A DNA stretch of 52,253 nucleotides, taken from assembly GCA_016870995.1 (NCBI GenBank), contig VFZU01000032.1, forward strand, positions 1-52,253, read 5' to 3'. A program made the translations under genes and the position numbers. Origin of the DNA: Acidobacteriota bacterium. Its GTDB lineage: Bacteria; Acidobacteriota; Terriglobia; Bryobacterales; Bryobacteraceae. This document shows positions 25,219-34,345 of this stretch, in pieces (within the stretch, counting starts at the first letter, position 1; every line of letters starts with the position of its first letter). The notes beneath the pieces are model-generated. The model did not search any database. It was given only the letters and a program-made list of their open reading frames with translations, and was not told the origin of the DNA.

Positions 25219-26522
25219 GGAGTGTGGCGCTCAACAAATGCTTCGGCATCTCCTTTGAAGGCAGCCGCGATGGGAGCCAAATCTTCAAGAGTCCAACGGC
25301 GCTGCCATGCCCAGTTCGTTGAGCACGTCATGAAGTACTCGAGATTCGGGCAACCCTCCTCGCGCTTTGCCCATTCAATCCGTGCCTCGATGCCGGCAGG
25401 TCTGCAAGTGGGAACTTTGAACGGGACCTCGCGGGTGGGATGAATCTTCGCAAGGCCATCGTCAGGTGCAATCTTGTTTACAACCATGTCGGCAGCCTGT
25501 TCGGCCATCGATCGATAGGTCGTGTACTTCCCACCCAAAATCTCCAAAACTCCATCCTGGCGAAACGCGATCTGATGCTCGCGACTGGTTGCGCTGGCGC
25601 TCTTGCCCGCAGCCGCCATCAGCGGGCGCAGAGAGCTAAACGTCCCAAGCAGAGGCATCTTCGAGCTGGCTGGGAAGAGTTGCTCCGCAATCGTGCGCAG
25701 ATACTCCGTTTCGCTCCAGGAGATCTCAACCTGATCAGCCCCTTCAGCGTGGTCCGCATCTGTTGTCCCGATGAGGGTAACGGGATCGAGATCACCCCAG
25801 GGGATGAAAAAAATGATGCGTCCATCGTGGTGAAAGTGAGCGAGCGCCTGATCGCCTTCGTAAAGCCGCGGCAAAACAATGTGGGAGCCCCGCACAAGCC
25901 GCATCGCTTCGCCACCGATCCATGGGCCGCGCGCATCAATCACGCAGCCACCTTTCACGCGGACGCCGTTGTCGAGCTCTACCCCGTCTGCCCGAAGCCG
26001 CTTGACGCCGCGACCGGGAACGCACACCGCTCCATACAGCCGTGCATCGCGAACATTGTCGATCACCAGTGCGGCCGAGTCGCTCGCCGCGTCCCAATAC
26101 GAAAGCCGTGAGCTGAAATAACTGCTCGATCCGATGCGGTTCGCGCCAGCCAGCAAATCGTACAGGGCGATACCCGCGCCATAAAAAATTCTGTCGATTG
26201 GTCCTTGAGCCGTCAGCTCGAATCGAAGCGGCCGCACCGTGTCGGGCGCCAGCTTCAGCAGCAAGGCACGCTCACGCAGGGCTTCTTTCACCAGCGCAAA
26301 ATCAAAGTATTTGAGATATCGAAGGCCGCCGTGGATTAGGTGCGAGTTCTTGCCGCTGGTCCCAGTCCCCCAAAAGGACCTCTCAAGCAGCAACACTCTC
26401 ATTGGGTGGCCGGAAACGTTCGCCCGCAACGCCAAATCACGCGCCAGGCCGGCACCATTGATTCCGCCGCCTACGATAATGGCGTCGAAGTGCTGGCCCG
26501 CCAGCTCCTCGATCGAATGCAT
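25206..26522 (-). CDS. glpD: FAD-dependent glycerol-3-phosphate dehydrogenase
   Basis: The 438-residue flavoprotein has the dinucleotide-binding motif VGGGINGAGLARD (about 17-29), the GlpD signature SHLIHGGLRYLKYFDF (about 60-75) and GTTDADH. It oxidises glycerol-3-phosphate to dihydroxyacetone phosphate and passes electrons to quinone. It is shorter than many GlpD proteins (about 500 residues), because the C-terminal helical domain is reduced to a stub with WTLEDLAPIAAAF. Its start lies 52 bases inside the upstream membrane-protein gene; no later methionine would keep the FAD motif intact. Confidence 0.88.
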   Translation of the reverse strand: MHSIEELAGQHFDAIIVGGGINGAGLARDLALRANVSGHPMRVLLLERSFWGTGTSGKNSHLIHGGLRYLKYFDFALVKEALRERALLLKLAPDTVRPLRFELTAQGPIDRIFYGAGIALYDLLAGANRIGSSSYFSSRLSYWDAASDSAALVIDNVRDARLYGAVCVPGRGVKRLRADGVELDNGVRVKGGCVIDARGPWIGGEAMRLVRGSHIVLPRLYEGDQALAHFHHDGRIIFFIPWGDLDPVTLIGTTDADHAEGADQVEISWSETEYLRTIAEQLFPASSKMPLLGTFSSLRPLMAAAGKSASATSREHQIAFRQDGVLEILGGKYTTYRSMAEQAADMVVNKIAPDDGLAKIHPTREVPFKVPTCRPAGIEARIEWAKREEGCPNLEYFMTCSTNWAWQRRWTLEDLAPIAAAFKGDAEAFVERHTPCQS

Positions 26523-28477
26523 AGGCCTATGCTAACAATCCATACGCACGCGCTGATGGCGGCAAAGATTTTTTGTTGTTGCGTTCCCGTGTATTCAAGC
26601 TGAATCGTCGATGCGCTTGAAGCCTTCGGCTTGAGTGTCATTAGGCCCAACTTGTTTGCCGATAGTTCAATCGCTTGCCCATCCTGTGTGGCCTTCCAGC
26701 CCGGGTCCCAATTCATCGAAAACGCTACCAGCTTGCCATCTGGGAATGCACCTTGAATTTTCCACAAGCCAGGGTGGCCTTGCTGTACTGCAAGGAATGG
26801 CCTTCCGGGGTCGCTGAGTGCCATGTGGAAACGGCGAAGATCCTCTTTGAATTTCGACTTTGGCAATTCATCAGGATTTACGACGTGCGCCAGAGATCTG
26901 AACGGCAACTTGTGAATTCGGTCAAACGGTGTTGGGGCAAATACCACTGGACCTAATGCCGCAAACTTCGCTGGCGACTTGATGTCTCTGTAGTATTCTT
27001 CCGATCCTGCGTCATGGACAACCACATACTCGGCTCCAATCGCAGTGAGTTGCCGAATGGCGTCTTCGGCTTCCTCACCTGGTTTGGAATTCGCATCCGT
27101 GCGCACTTGATAGAAGTAATCCACCGCGATGCGATTGCGTAAGCCGCTCTCAAACGTCCCGCTTACCTGGTGCAAGGAAAACCAGGCGTTCAGTCGAAAG
27201 CGCAGTCCGCCACTCACAAATACGCGAGCCTGCGGTTTCTGATCCTGGAGCCACTGGGCAAGCCGATACTCCAGTGTTTCCTCGCGGTCCACCATCCCCC
27301 AATCGCTCCATTTCCTTGTCAGCGATTGATTCATTTGCGTTTTGCCAGAAAACAAGATGGCGGCGATCACCAATACTCCGCAGAACTTGTCGACACCTTC
27401 CTTCGATTGGAAGGCCAGTCGAAGCCAGGCAAAGGCAGCGAGAAAAAGGAAAATTTCGAACTCGAGAATGTAGCGTCGCGATTCCGGGATTATGTCGAGG
27501 TTGTAGAGATAGAAGCCCCCGGCAATCCACAAAAACGTAACGGCGGCCAGGGTTGTGAATCGAAGTTCCCACGATGCTCCGTAGCGGCGAAACAAGTAAG
27601 TAAGAATCGCAAGAGCCGCAATTAGCCCACCGTACAGAGGCCAGTGGTTCTGTTCGACCTGATACCCATAAGCATCTTTGGGCCAATTAAACAAAGTGGT
27701 TTGAACGTACTCCGGTGTAAGCCAGAAGCAGGACAACCCATAACCCAATACTCCTGCCGTGACCAGCCGGAAGCTACTTCTCAAGTCGCTGATCATCATT
27801 ACCAACACAGTGATGGCAAGGCCGAAGGCGAGGAGCCAATTCATCAGGGGAGCGATCGCGAATGCTACGGCCATCGCGAAGAGTGCGGGCATTCCCGTAC
27901 GTGCCACGCCCCAGCGAAGCACTACGAGAATCAGCGGCAGCAGCGTCACCCCTGATGTGTGTGGCCCTTCGCCGTACTTCATCAATACGAGGATGCGCCA
28001 AGGCAGGTAATACAGTCCCCGGTCCCTGTCGATCTTTTCAAACAGCCCGTAAACAGGGGACCCGATGGAATAACAAAGGCCAAGCAACAAGGCCCATCCT
28101 GCGCTGCCCGTAAAGTAAAAAAACGCGAATGCCAGCGCAACTGGCCCAAGGCAGGCGAACGTGCTGATTACGGATCGATAGGCGTGAAACGGATCCATGC
28201 CCGTCACCCAATGGAGTGCGGCGGCAGTGTAAGGCAGCGCCGGCGGATAGGTGAATTGCGTGGGTTGCCCGGCGTACTGTTGTGGGTTCCAGCCCCAAGG
28301 GTTCGGGTGTTCAGCGATGAATCGAGTGATGCCCGCATAACCAGAGGCGATGGATCCCTTATAAGGCCGTTGCTGCGGACTGAACAGCGGCCCGTAAAGG
28401 TAAAGGTTCAACGCGAACAAGCCGATCAGGCCGGCCGCGAAGAACTTGTGTTTGAACGGTGTCGCCACAATGTCCAT
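26471..28477 (-). CDS. Polytopic membrane protein, PTPS-related domain (paralogue 1)
   Basis: The 668-residue protein has roughly a dozen N-terminal membrane helices and a soluble C-terminal half (about 390-640), ending with one more helix and a basic tail. The segments QPTQFTYPPALPYTAA and KYGEGPHTSGVTLLPL recur in the neighbouring gene, so the two are paralogues. The layout resembles bacterial membrane proteins with the 6-pyruvoyl-tetrahydropterin-synthase-related domain and GT-C glycosyltransferases, which use lipid-linked sugars. Activity is not established. It overlaps both neighbours by 52 bases. Confidence 0.75.
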   Translation of the reverse strand: MDIVATPFKHKFFAAGLIGLFALNLYLYGPLFSPQQRPYKGSIASGYAGITRFIAEHPNPWGWNPQQYAGQPTQFTYPPALPYTAAALHWVTGMDPFHAYRSVISTFACLGPVALAFAFFYFTGSAGWALLLGLCYSIGSPVYGLFEKIDRDRGLYYLPWRILVLMKYGEGPHTSGVTLLPLILVVLRWGVARTGMPALFAMAVAFAIAPLMNWLLAFGLAITVLVMMISDLRSSFRLVTAGVLGYGLSCFWLTPEYVQTTLFNWPKDAYGYQVEQNHWPLYGGLIAALAILTYLFRRYGASWELRFTTLAAVTFLWIAGGFYLYNLDIIPESRRYILEFEIFLFLAAFAWLRLAFQSKEGVDKFCGVLVIAAILFSGKTQMNQSLTRKWSDWGMVDREETLEYRLAQWLQDQKPQARVFVSGGLRFRLNAWFSLHQVSGTFESGLRNRIAVDYFYQVRTDANSKPGEEAEDAIRQLTAIGAEYVVVHDAGSEEYYRDIKSPAKFAALGPVVFAPTPFDRIHKLPFRSLAHVVNPDELPKSKFKEDLRRFHMALSDPGRPFLAVQQGHPGLWKIQGAFPDGKLVAFSMNWDPGWKATQDGQAIELSANKLGLMTLKPKASSASTIQLEYTGTQQQKIFAAISACVWIVSIGLCIRSRSWRASTSTPLS

Positions 28478-30417
28478 CCCATCCCTGCCAGTGTCAGCAG
28501 AAAGAGTATCTCGCCCACGGTTTTTTCAAACGGCTTGCGGAATCGCAAGCGGATCTCTGTGACGCCTGCGGGCGCGTCGATCCTCATGAACCCAAGCGGC
28601 TCGTAGCGCTGGATCGGCAGAGCGCCGCGGTTCGAAATCGCTTCCCAGTTGGTATCGTAGGTGGCCTGAACGATTATGCTTTGGCCGCTTTCGGGCTTAC
28701 CTTTGACAAGCAATTCATCGGTGCCAATCCACTCGGTTATGGTCGGCACATCCGGCCCATTCTCGAAGACTTGAACGAACTTTTCAAGTCCAACCTGGTC
28801 AGACTGGTCGACAGGTTTCTGCAGCCCTTCGAGTTGCTTTCGGTCGACAATGCGAGCAATGGACCGGTACCGGCGGGGGATCTCCAAGATTCGGTTATCC
28901 GCCCCATCGTCGTAAAGCACCTTGAGCTTGCCGTCAAACTTTTTCGGGTATTGAAAATCCTTGTACCATTCCACCGAATTGGGGCCATGAACCGCCACCA
29001 GATCCACGCCGAGAATTTGCATCCATGCGATGGAACTCCCCGCCGATTCAGCTAGCACGATCTCCCACTGGGATGGCATGACGATCTGATTTTGTAATCC
29101 CTGCTCCGAGCTGCCTCCAATTTGCTGCAAGTCGTGCCAGGTGTTGTACCAGAAGCGCACCGCACCGGTGACATAGCTCCTCGCGTTGGGATGGTTCCGT
29201 GCAATCCAATCGGGGATCTTGTAGTAAATCGAAGGCTTGTAGTCGGTGGCGGCGGGAAAGATGGCTCGATGGTGACGGAGGTATTCGTAGTGCAACGCAA
29301 TCAGCCCAACCGCGCACGCAGCAACAAGAATGCGACTCGCGAAATTCTTCCTCCAAAGCCAAAACGCCACGAGCAGCAATAGAAAATTCAGAGTAATGTC
29401 GACTTCTGGAACCAGCCTTGCGGGTTCGCCAATCAGCCTGAAGTTGAACCAGCAATTTGCGGCCGTATTAATCGCAAAGAACAGACTCGCTCCCACCACA
29501 AACAATTCCCAGGTACGCTGCGGCTGGTTTCGATAGCGACGGTCGCTGATGCTGAGAAACGCCACGAGCAGCAACATTCCGACCACTCCCGACCAGAGGT
29601 TGCCTTTGCTCGACACGTACTGCATGTTGCGAAGCGTGATCTTAAGGTAGCTGGGAGTCAGCCAAAATGCGGTCAACCCATAGGCAACGATCGGCGGTAC
29701 CAGCGCGTAGCGCAGTATGTTCCAGTCACGTTCCGTCACCCAGAAAGCCCACAGCAACAGAGGGAAAAACATGGCCAGCGCCGTCGCGCCGTAAAAATTG
29801 TTCGAAACCACCATGGCGCACGCAACGCCGCTCGCGATGGCCCAAGGATAAGACCTGCGGCTAATGCTCAGCCATGCAAAGCCTAGCGCGAAAGGAATCC
29901 ACGCAAGCGCGGTCATGTGCGGGCCTTCGCCGTAGCGCACCAAAGCATTCAGCTTTGAAGTTCCAAACCGAAAACCGTCTTTCGCTACTTCCGGTAGAAA
30001 CAGATAGCCGGGCGATACTACCGCGGCCAGAAATGCGGCTATCAGCGCCAACATGCGATGGCGAAATCCCACCCGGGCGAGAAAATAAACTCCCGCAATC
30101 CCAAAGCAGTAAAAGAAAGCGGCATAGAGATGATAGGCCTTTGCCGCGTCCATCGGATAGTATTTGGCCAGGGCTGCGGTGCCATAGCGAAGAGCAGGGG
30201 GATAGACGTAGTCAAAGCGCGTGCCCACATACCAGTACGGCTGCCAAAGCGGCCAGGGCCAGTGGTCTTTGAGCATTCGGGCGTCCGCAATAAAGGTGGA
30301 TTCGATCGACCCCCAATTGTCCGTGTACTTTGCCTTCCACAGCGGGCGGATGAGCACTGCGGAAACCAGGAAGACCAGAATCAGGTCAATGATCCAGCTT
30401 GAGCGCCCTCGCAGCAT
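28426..30417 (-). CDS. Polytopic membrane protein, PTPS-related domain (paralogue 2)
   Basis: The 663-residue paralogue of the downstream gene has the same order: many N-terminal helices, a conserved first periplasmic loop (WYVGTRFDYVYPPALRYGTA), a second conserved loop (RYGEGPHMTALAWIPF), a soluble C-terminal half and a last helix (TVGEILFLLTLAGMGWTLW). An aspartate or glutamate in the first loops would fit a GT-C-like metal site, but this is inference. It follows the GT2 gene by three bases, suggesting a shared envelope-glycan or glycolipid pathway. Confidence 0.75.
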   Translation of the reverse strand: MLRGRSSWIIDLILVFLVSAVLIRPLWKAKYTDNWGSIESTFIADARMLKDHWPWPLWQPYWYVGTRFDYVYPPALRYGTAALAKYYPMDAAKAYHLYAAFFYCFGIAGVYFLARVGFRHRMLALIAAFLAAVVSPGYLFLPEVAKDGFRFGTSKLNALVRYGEGPHMTALAWIPFALGFAWLSISRRSYPWAIASGVACAMVVSNNFYGATALAMFFPLLLWAFWVTERDWNILRYALVPPIVAYGLTAFWLTPSYLKITLRNMQYVSSKGNLWSGVVGMLLLVAFLSISDRRYRNQPQRTWELFVVGASLFFAINTAANCWFNFRLIGEPARLVPEVDITLNFLLLLVAFWLWRKNFASRILVAACAVGLIALHYEYLRHHRAIFPAATDYKPSIYYKIPDWIARNHPNARSYVTGAVRFWYNTWHDLQQIGGSSEQGLQNQIVMPSQWEIVLAESAGSSIAWMQILGVDLVAVHGPNSVEWYKDFQYPKKFDGKLKVLYDDGADNRILEIPRRYRSIARIVDRKQLEGLQKPVDQSDQVGLEKFVQVFENGPDVPTITEWIGTDELLVKGKPESGQSIIVQATYDTNWEAISNRGALPIQRYEPLGFMRIDAPAGVTEIRLRFRKPFEKTVGEILFLLTLAGMGWTLWRHRSNTSSSRPA

Positions 30418-30420
30418 TGG

Positions 30421-31230
30421 CTAGAGGTTGGCTGTCGCAGCTCGCGTATAGCGACGCTGCAAAGAAAGAAACTGCTTCTGCTTCAGCAGTCCCGTCCGAT
30501 GGACCAGCAGGCGAAACAGCAGCCACAGTATCGACAAGCCGTAGATGGAGCTTTGCACGAAACTGGCGCTGGAAGCCTGAGGGAAATACCGCGTGGGCAC
30601 GGGAACCTCGTCAACGCGCGCACCGACTTCCACGAATTGCGCCATGATCTCCTGGTCAAAAATGAAATTGTCGGAATTCATTTCCACATTGACGGATTCG
30701 AGTGCAGTGCGAGTGTACGCTCGATAGCCAGTGTGATACTCAGCCAGAGAAAGGCCGAAAACGGTGTTTTCCGCCCAGGTCAAAAATCGATTGGAGATGT
30801 ACTTCCACCAGGGCATCCCACCGCTCATCGGGTCCCCATTCAGCAGGCGCGACCCCAATACAACATCGGCTTTGCCTTGTTGGATCGGTGCGATCACTTG
30901 TGGCAGTAGCGTCGGGTCGTACTGGTAATCGGGGTGAACCATCACGATGATGTCGGCACCGGCACGCAATGCTTCGCGATAGCAGGTCTTCTGGTTGGCG
31001 CCATAACCGTAGTTCTGGTTATGTACGAACAGCTCAAGGCCGAGTTCGCGGGCAATCCGAATCGTTTCGTCCTTCGAGCCATCGTCGACCACAATCACGA
31101 GGTCGACGACGTCGTGGGGAAGCTCAGCATAGGTCATATGCAGCGTCTTTGCCGCATTGTATGCGGGCATTACGACGACAACTTTGGCTTCGCTTCCACC
31201 AGAAACTGGTATCCGAACAGAGTTTTCCAT
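30421..31230 (-). CDS. GT2-family glycosyltransferase (dolichol-phosphate-mannose-synthase-like)
   Basis: ATG 31230 gives a 269-residue protein with a GT-A fold: VVVMPAYNAAKTL, nucleotide-sugar aspartates in VVDDGSKDET, MVHPDYQYDP, and the acceptor region HTGYRAYTR. A C-terminal helix (IYGLSILWLLFRLL) would associate it with the membrane. It probably transfers a sugar to a polyprenyl phosphate, supplying donors to the GT-C-like neighbours. A TTG at 31251 would lengthen it by seven residues. The coding region overlaps the methyltransferase gene by 61 bases. Confidence 0.88.
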   Translation of the reverse strand: MENSVRIPVSGGSEAKVVVVMPAYNAAKTLHMTYAELPHDVVDLVIVVDDGSKDETIRIARELGLELFVHNQNYGYGANQKTCYREALRAGADIIVMVHPDYQYDPTLLPQVIAPIQQGKADVVLGSRLLNGDPMSGGMPWWKYISNRFLTWAENTVFGLSLAEYHTGYRAYTRTALESVNVEMNSDNFIFDQEIMAQFVEVGARVDEVPVPTRYFPQASSASFVQSSIYGLSILWLLFRLLVHRTGLLKQKQFLSLQRRYTRAATANL

Positions 31231-31823
31231 CCTCGTGCCAAATGATAACAAACCCCTTCGAGCCAGGAAAGTGCTGGAATGGCGAGCCCGACAGGGATGC
31301 CTGTGACTTCTCGCACCTCCATTTGGTATCCGGATCGGCCGAAGAGCCCTCGCCAGTTGGCAAGCATCCAGAAATGGAGGTGCGTCCGATCAAACAGACC
31401 TTTTTCATCCTCGGGGAAATTGCCCAAAAGAATATGAAGCCGAAAGTACAGGTTGCCGCTATTGGGTAGCGAGGCGATGATTCGCCCGCCTTTGGCCAGG
31501 TGGGGCCTCAGCTGCTCCAGCAAATGCTGCGGGCTGCGCAGATGTTCCAACACATCGCCGATCACGATGACGTCGAAAGGGCCAGGCAGGGGAGGCAAAG
31601 GAAGTTCAAGATCGTGAACAATCGCTGGCGGTGTTCCGTCAAAACCCTGCGGATGTTCGATGCCGGTGACAGCGAATCCCTTCGCTTGGAGTAAGCGCGA
31701 CAAAAAGCCATTTCCGCAGCCAACATCCAGGAGCCGTCGGCCGTCGCGACCGGGATCCAAAAGGCTGAGCATGAGCATGTGGCTCGAGTAAGGAGACTGC
31801 TTCAGTGTATAAACGCTCGACAT
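31170..31823 (-). CDS. Class I SAM-dependent methyltransferase
   Basis: Start at ATG 31823 gives a 217-residue protein; the longer reading adds a non-typical N-terminus. Motif I is LLDVGCGNGFLSR, followed by VTGIEHPQG, DVIVIGDVLEHL and GGRIIASLPN, all typical of UbiG/COQ5-like Methyltransf_11 proteins. The acceptor is unknown; the partners suggest a sugar or lipid-linked intermediate. The start codon is only 16 bases from that of the divergent bacilliredoxin gene. First gene of the nine-gene minus-strand run. Confidence 0.87.
   Translation of the reverse strand: MSSVYTLKQSPYSSHMLMLSLLDPGRDGRRLLDVGCGNGFLSRLLQAKGFAVTGIEHPQGFDGTPPAIVHDLELPLPPLPGPFDVIVIGDVLEHLRSPQHLLEQLRPHLAKGGRIIASLPNSGNLYFRLHILLGNFPEDEKGLFDRTHLHFWMLANWRGLFGRSGYQMEVREVTGIPVGLAIPALSWLEGVCYHLARGWKTLFGYQFLVEAKPKLSS
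31808..31813 (+). promoter_or_regulatory. Candidate -10 element for bacilliredoxin
   Basis: TATAAA at 31808-31813 lies 26 bases before the brx start and within the first codons of the divergent methyltransferase gene. No convincing -35 hexamer was seen at the right distance. With only 16 bases between the two start codons, a promoter overlapping the opposite gene is required. Confidence 0.3.
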
Positions 31824-31839
31824 AAGCGAAACTAGAACT

Positions 31840-32250
31840 ATGGCATACCCAGAACAATTTCTCATTCCGATGCGTCAGGACCTGACGAAATTTGGCGTCG
31901 AAGAGACAAGAACGCCCGCTCAGGTCGATGAGGCGCTGAAGGCTGAAACCGTCTTGATGGTCGTCAACTCGATTTGTGGTTGCGCAGCAGGCAAAGCCCG
32001 CCCCGCCATCGGAGCCGCGTTGCAGAACGCCAAGAAGCCAGCCAAAGCGGCTACGGTTTTTGCTGGCGGTGATGAAGCGGCCACTGCTCACCTCCGTGGG
32101 ATCCTGAGTGAATTTCCCCCTTCCAGCCCGTCCATGTTCCTCTTCAAGAACGGCAAGCCCGTATTCGCTCTCCATCGCCGCGATATTGAGACCAGCGATG
32201 CCTTCAGCTTGTCCGCGAAGTTGAAAGAAGCGTTCGAACAACACTGCTAG
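31840..32250 (+). CDS. BrxA/BrxB-family bacilliredoxin
   Basis: The 136-residue thioredoxin-fold protein has the family's CGC active site (C46, C48) in NSICGCAAGKARP. Bacilliredoxins remove bacillithiol from proteins after oxidative stress, and homologues occur in acidobacteria that can make bacillithiol or similar thiols. The second cysteine is not the canonical CXXC. It precedes the lysine/DAP operon by 35 bases and could be co-transcribed with it, though no functional link is obvious. Confidence 0.92.
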   Translation: MAYPEQFLIPMRQDLTKFGVEETRTPAQVDEALKAETVLMVVNSICGCAAGKARPAIGAALQNAKKPAKAATVFAGGDEAATAHLRGILSEFPPSSPSMFLFKNGKPVFALHRRDIETSDAFSLSAKLKEAFEQHC

Positions 32251-32285
32251 TTCCAGGACCATGCTTTTCGCGACAATAGAAAGGC

Positions 32286-33317
32286 ATGCTCGATCCGATC
32301 GCTTTGACGCGCCGGTTGGTGGACATCGAGTCCATCACCGGCAACGAACTTCCTGTCTCGATTGAACTGGAAGGCATTCTTCGAGAGTTGGCGTCGCGCT
32401 TTGGGGGAACGGTGGAACGAATCCCCGTTGAGCCGAATCGCGACAATCTCTACTGCGTTTTCGGCGACCCGTTCGTCACACTAACGACTCACATGGATAC
32501 CGTACCCCCGTTCTTCGTATCAAGCGAAGACGCCGAATTCATCCACGGCCGGGGTTCCTGTGACGTGAAGGGCATCATCGCTGCGATGATTTGCGCGGTC
32601 GAATATTTGCTCTCCAATGGTTTGACGAACATCGCCCTGATGTTTGTAGTCGGAGAAGAACGCAACAGCGTGGGCGCTTATTTTGCGGGCAAGAATCCAA
32701 AAGGTCCGCACCAGTTTGTGATCAACGGGGAGCCGACAGAGAACCGTTTGGCGTTGGGTTCCAAAGGGGCGTTGCGGCTAGAGCTTTCCGCCAAGGGCAA
32801 AATGGCCCATTCCGCATATCCAGAACTGGGCGAATCTGCGATCGAGAAGTTGCTCGACGCTCTTGAGAAGGTGCGGCGCGTCCAGTTGCCCGTCAGCGAA
32901 ATTCTCGGGCCATCCACTCTCAACATTGGATTGATCAACGGCGGCAGGGCTCCCAACGTGATTCCAGACTCCGCAAAGGCCGAGTTGCTGATCCGGTTGG
33001 TGGACGACGGAAACAGCACGGTAGCGGCCATCCGCGAAGCTTGCGAGCCCGCGGTGGAAGTCGCTGAAGTGCTCCGCATTCCCGCCGTTCTGCTGGGCTC
33101 CATGGATGGGTTTGATACCATGATTGCTTCCTACACCACTGACATCCCGGCATTTCAGGGCGCTTGGGGACAACCTTACCTCCTGGGCCCTGGCACGATT
33201 CACGTCGCGCACACTAGCGAAGAACGAATTCCAAAACGCCAACTGCTGGATGCGGTGGGTATCTATCAAAAAATGGTAAGGACTTTGCTTTCAAGATGTC
33301 ATCCCGTATCGAAGTAG
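32286..33317 (+). CDS. dapE: M20-family deacylase, probable succinyl-diaminopimelate desuccinylase
   Basis: The 343-residue metallohydrolase has the M20 metal site: H69 and D71 in TTHMDTVPP, D93 in GRGSCDVKG, and E124/E125 in VGEERNSVGA. A lid domain follows (about 165-265). The position directly before asd, lysC, dapB, dapA and dapD supports a DapE role, releasing succinate from N-succinyl-diaminopimelate. ArgE- or LysK-like activity cannot be excluded by sequence. The 3' end overlaps asd by 22 bases. Confidence 0.8.
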   Translation: MLDPIALTRRLVDIESITGNELPVSIELEGILRELASRFGGTVERIPVEPNRDNLYCVFGDPFVTLTTHMDTVPPFFVSSEDAEFIHGRGSCDVKGIIAAMICAVEYLLSNGLTNIALMFVVGEERNSVGAYFAGKNPKGPHQFVINGEPTENRLALGSKGALRLELSAKGKMAHSAYPELGESAIEKLLDALEKVRRVQLPVSEILGPSTLNIGLINGGRAPNVIPDSAKAELLIRLVDDGNSTVAAIREACEPAVEVAEVLRIPAVLLGSMDGFDTMIASYTTDIPAFQGAWGQPYLLGPGTIHVAHTSEERIPKRQLLDAVGIYQKMVRTLLSRCHPVSK

Positions 33318-34342
33318 GTGTACTTGGCGCCACCGGCATGGTGGGTCAGAATTTTGCTCGTTTGCTTGCTGATCATCCCTGGTTCAAGTTGACTTGGGTT
33401 GGTGCCTCAGACCGCTCCGCTGGCAAGAAGTTCGGCGATGCGACTAGCTGGCGGCTGGACGGCGTGATGCCCGAAAGCGTCGCGGGCTTGACCGTTTGCG
33501 AATGCAAGCCTGGCAACGCGCCCAAGCTTGTGTTTTCTTCAATGGATGCCAACGTTGCCACAGAGATCGAGCAACAGTTCGCCGAAGCCGGCCACATCGT
33601 CGTGTCGAACTCCAAGAACTTCCGTATGTACGACGACGTGCCTTTGTTGGTGCCCGAAGTCAACGGCGACCATCTGGCCTTGATCGCAGCACAGCAAAAA
33701 AATCGTGGCTGGAAGGGCGCAATCGTCACCAATCCCAACTGCGTGGCCGTCCCACTTGCCATGGCTCTGGCTCCATTTAAGAAGTACGGAATCTCAAAGT
33801 TCATCACCACGTCCATGCAGGCCGTGAGTGGCGCGGGATATCCGGGTGTGGCCTCGATGGACATTCTGGGCAACGTGATTCCTTTCATCGGCGGCGAAGA
33901 GCCGAAGGTGGAAGAAGAGCCGCTGAAGATCCTGGGCGACCTCGAATCAGGCAAGGTGAAATTCTTGAATGCCAAGGTAAGCGCGCATTGCAACCGTGTT
34001 CCGGTTGTCGATGGCCACACGCTGACTGTGAGCGTCGAGCTGGCCGAAAAGCCCACCCGCGAACAGTTGCTCGAAGATATCCAGAGCTTCCGTGGCCTGC
34101 CCCAGGAACGCAAGCTCCCAAGCGCCCCGCCGGTTCCGCTGGTTTACATGCACGAAGACAATCGCCCCCAACCGCGCCGCGATATTCCCCGCGATGGCGG
34201 CATGACTGTTTTCATGGGCCGCCTTCGTCCCTGCTCGATTTTCGACTGGAAGTTTGTTACCCTCGGCCACAACACAATTCGTGGCGCCGCCGGCGCCGCC
34301 GTTTTGAATGCCGAGCTGATGCACAGCGAAGGATTGCTCTAG
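33296..34342 (+). CDS. asd: Aspartate-semialdehyde dehydrogenase
   Basis: The 348-residue enzyme reduces aspartyl phosphate to aspartate semialdehyde with NADPH, the branch point to lysine, threonine and methionine. The NADP motif is GATGMVGQ (about 11-18), and the catalytic cysteine is C149 in TNPNCVAVPLA. Length and motifs match the archaeal/fungal-type family rather than the E. coli type. It begins 22 bases inside the upstream deacylase gene and ends three bases before lysC. Confidence 0.95.
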   Translation: MSSRIEVGVLGATGMVGQNFARLLADHPWFKLTWVGASDRSAGKKFGDATSWRLDGVMPESVAGLTVCECKPGNAPKLVFSSMDANVATEIEQQFAEAGHIVVSNSKNFRMYDDVPLLVPEVNGDHLALIAAQQKNRGWKGAIVTNPNCVAVPLAMALAPFKKYGISKFITTSMQAVSGAGYPGVASMDILGNVIPFIGGEEPKVEEEPLKILGDLESGKVKFLNAKVSAHCNRVPVVDGHTLTVSVELAEKPTREQLLEDIQSFRGLPQERKLPSAPPVPLVYMHEDNRPQPRRDIPRDGGMTVFMGRLRPCSIFDWKFVTLGHNTIRGAAGAAVLNAELMHSEGLL

Positions 34343-34345
34343 ACG

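Noticed and set aside
25206-25340. A suspected frameshift in the C-terminus of glpD
   Set aside because: The other frames carry stops or give no family motif, and the frame remains open to the yihY overlap, so a naturally short C-terminal domain is simpler.
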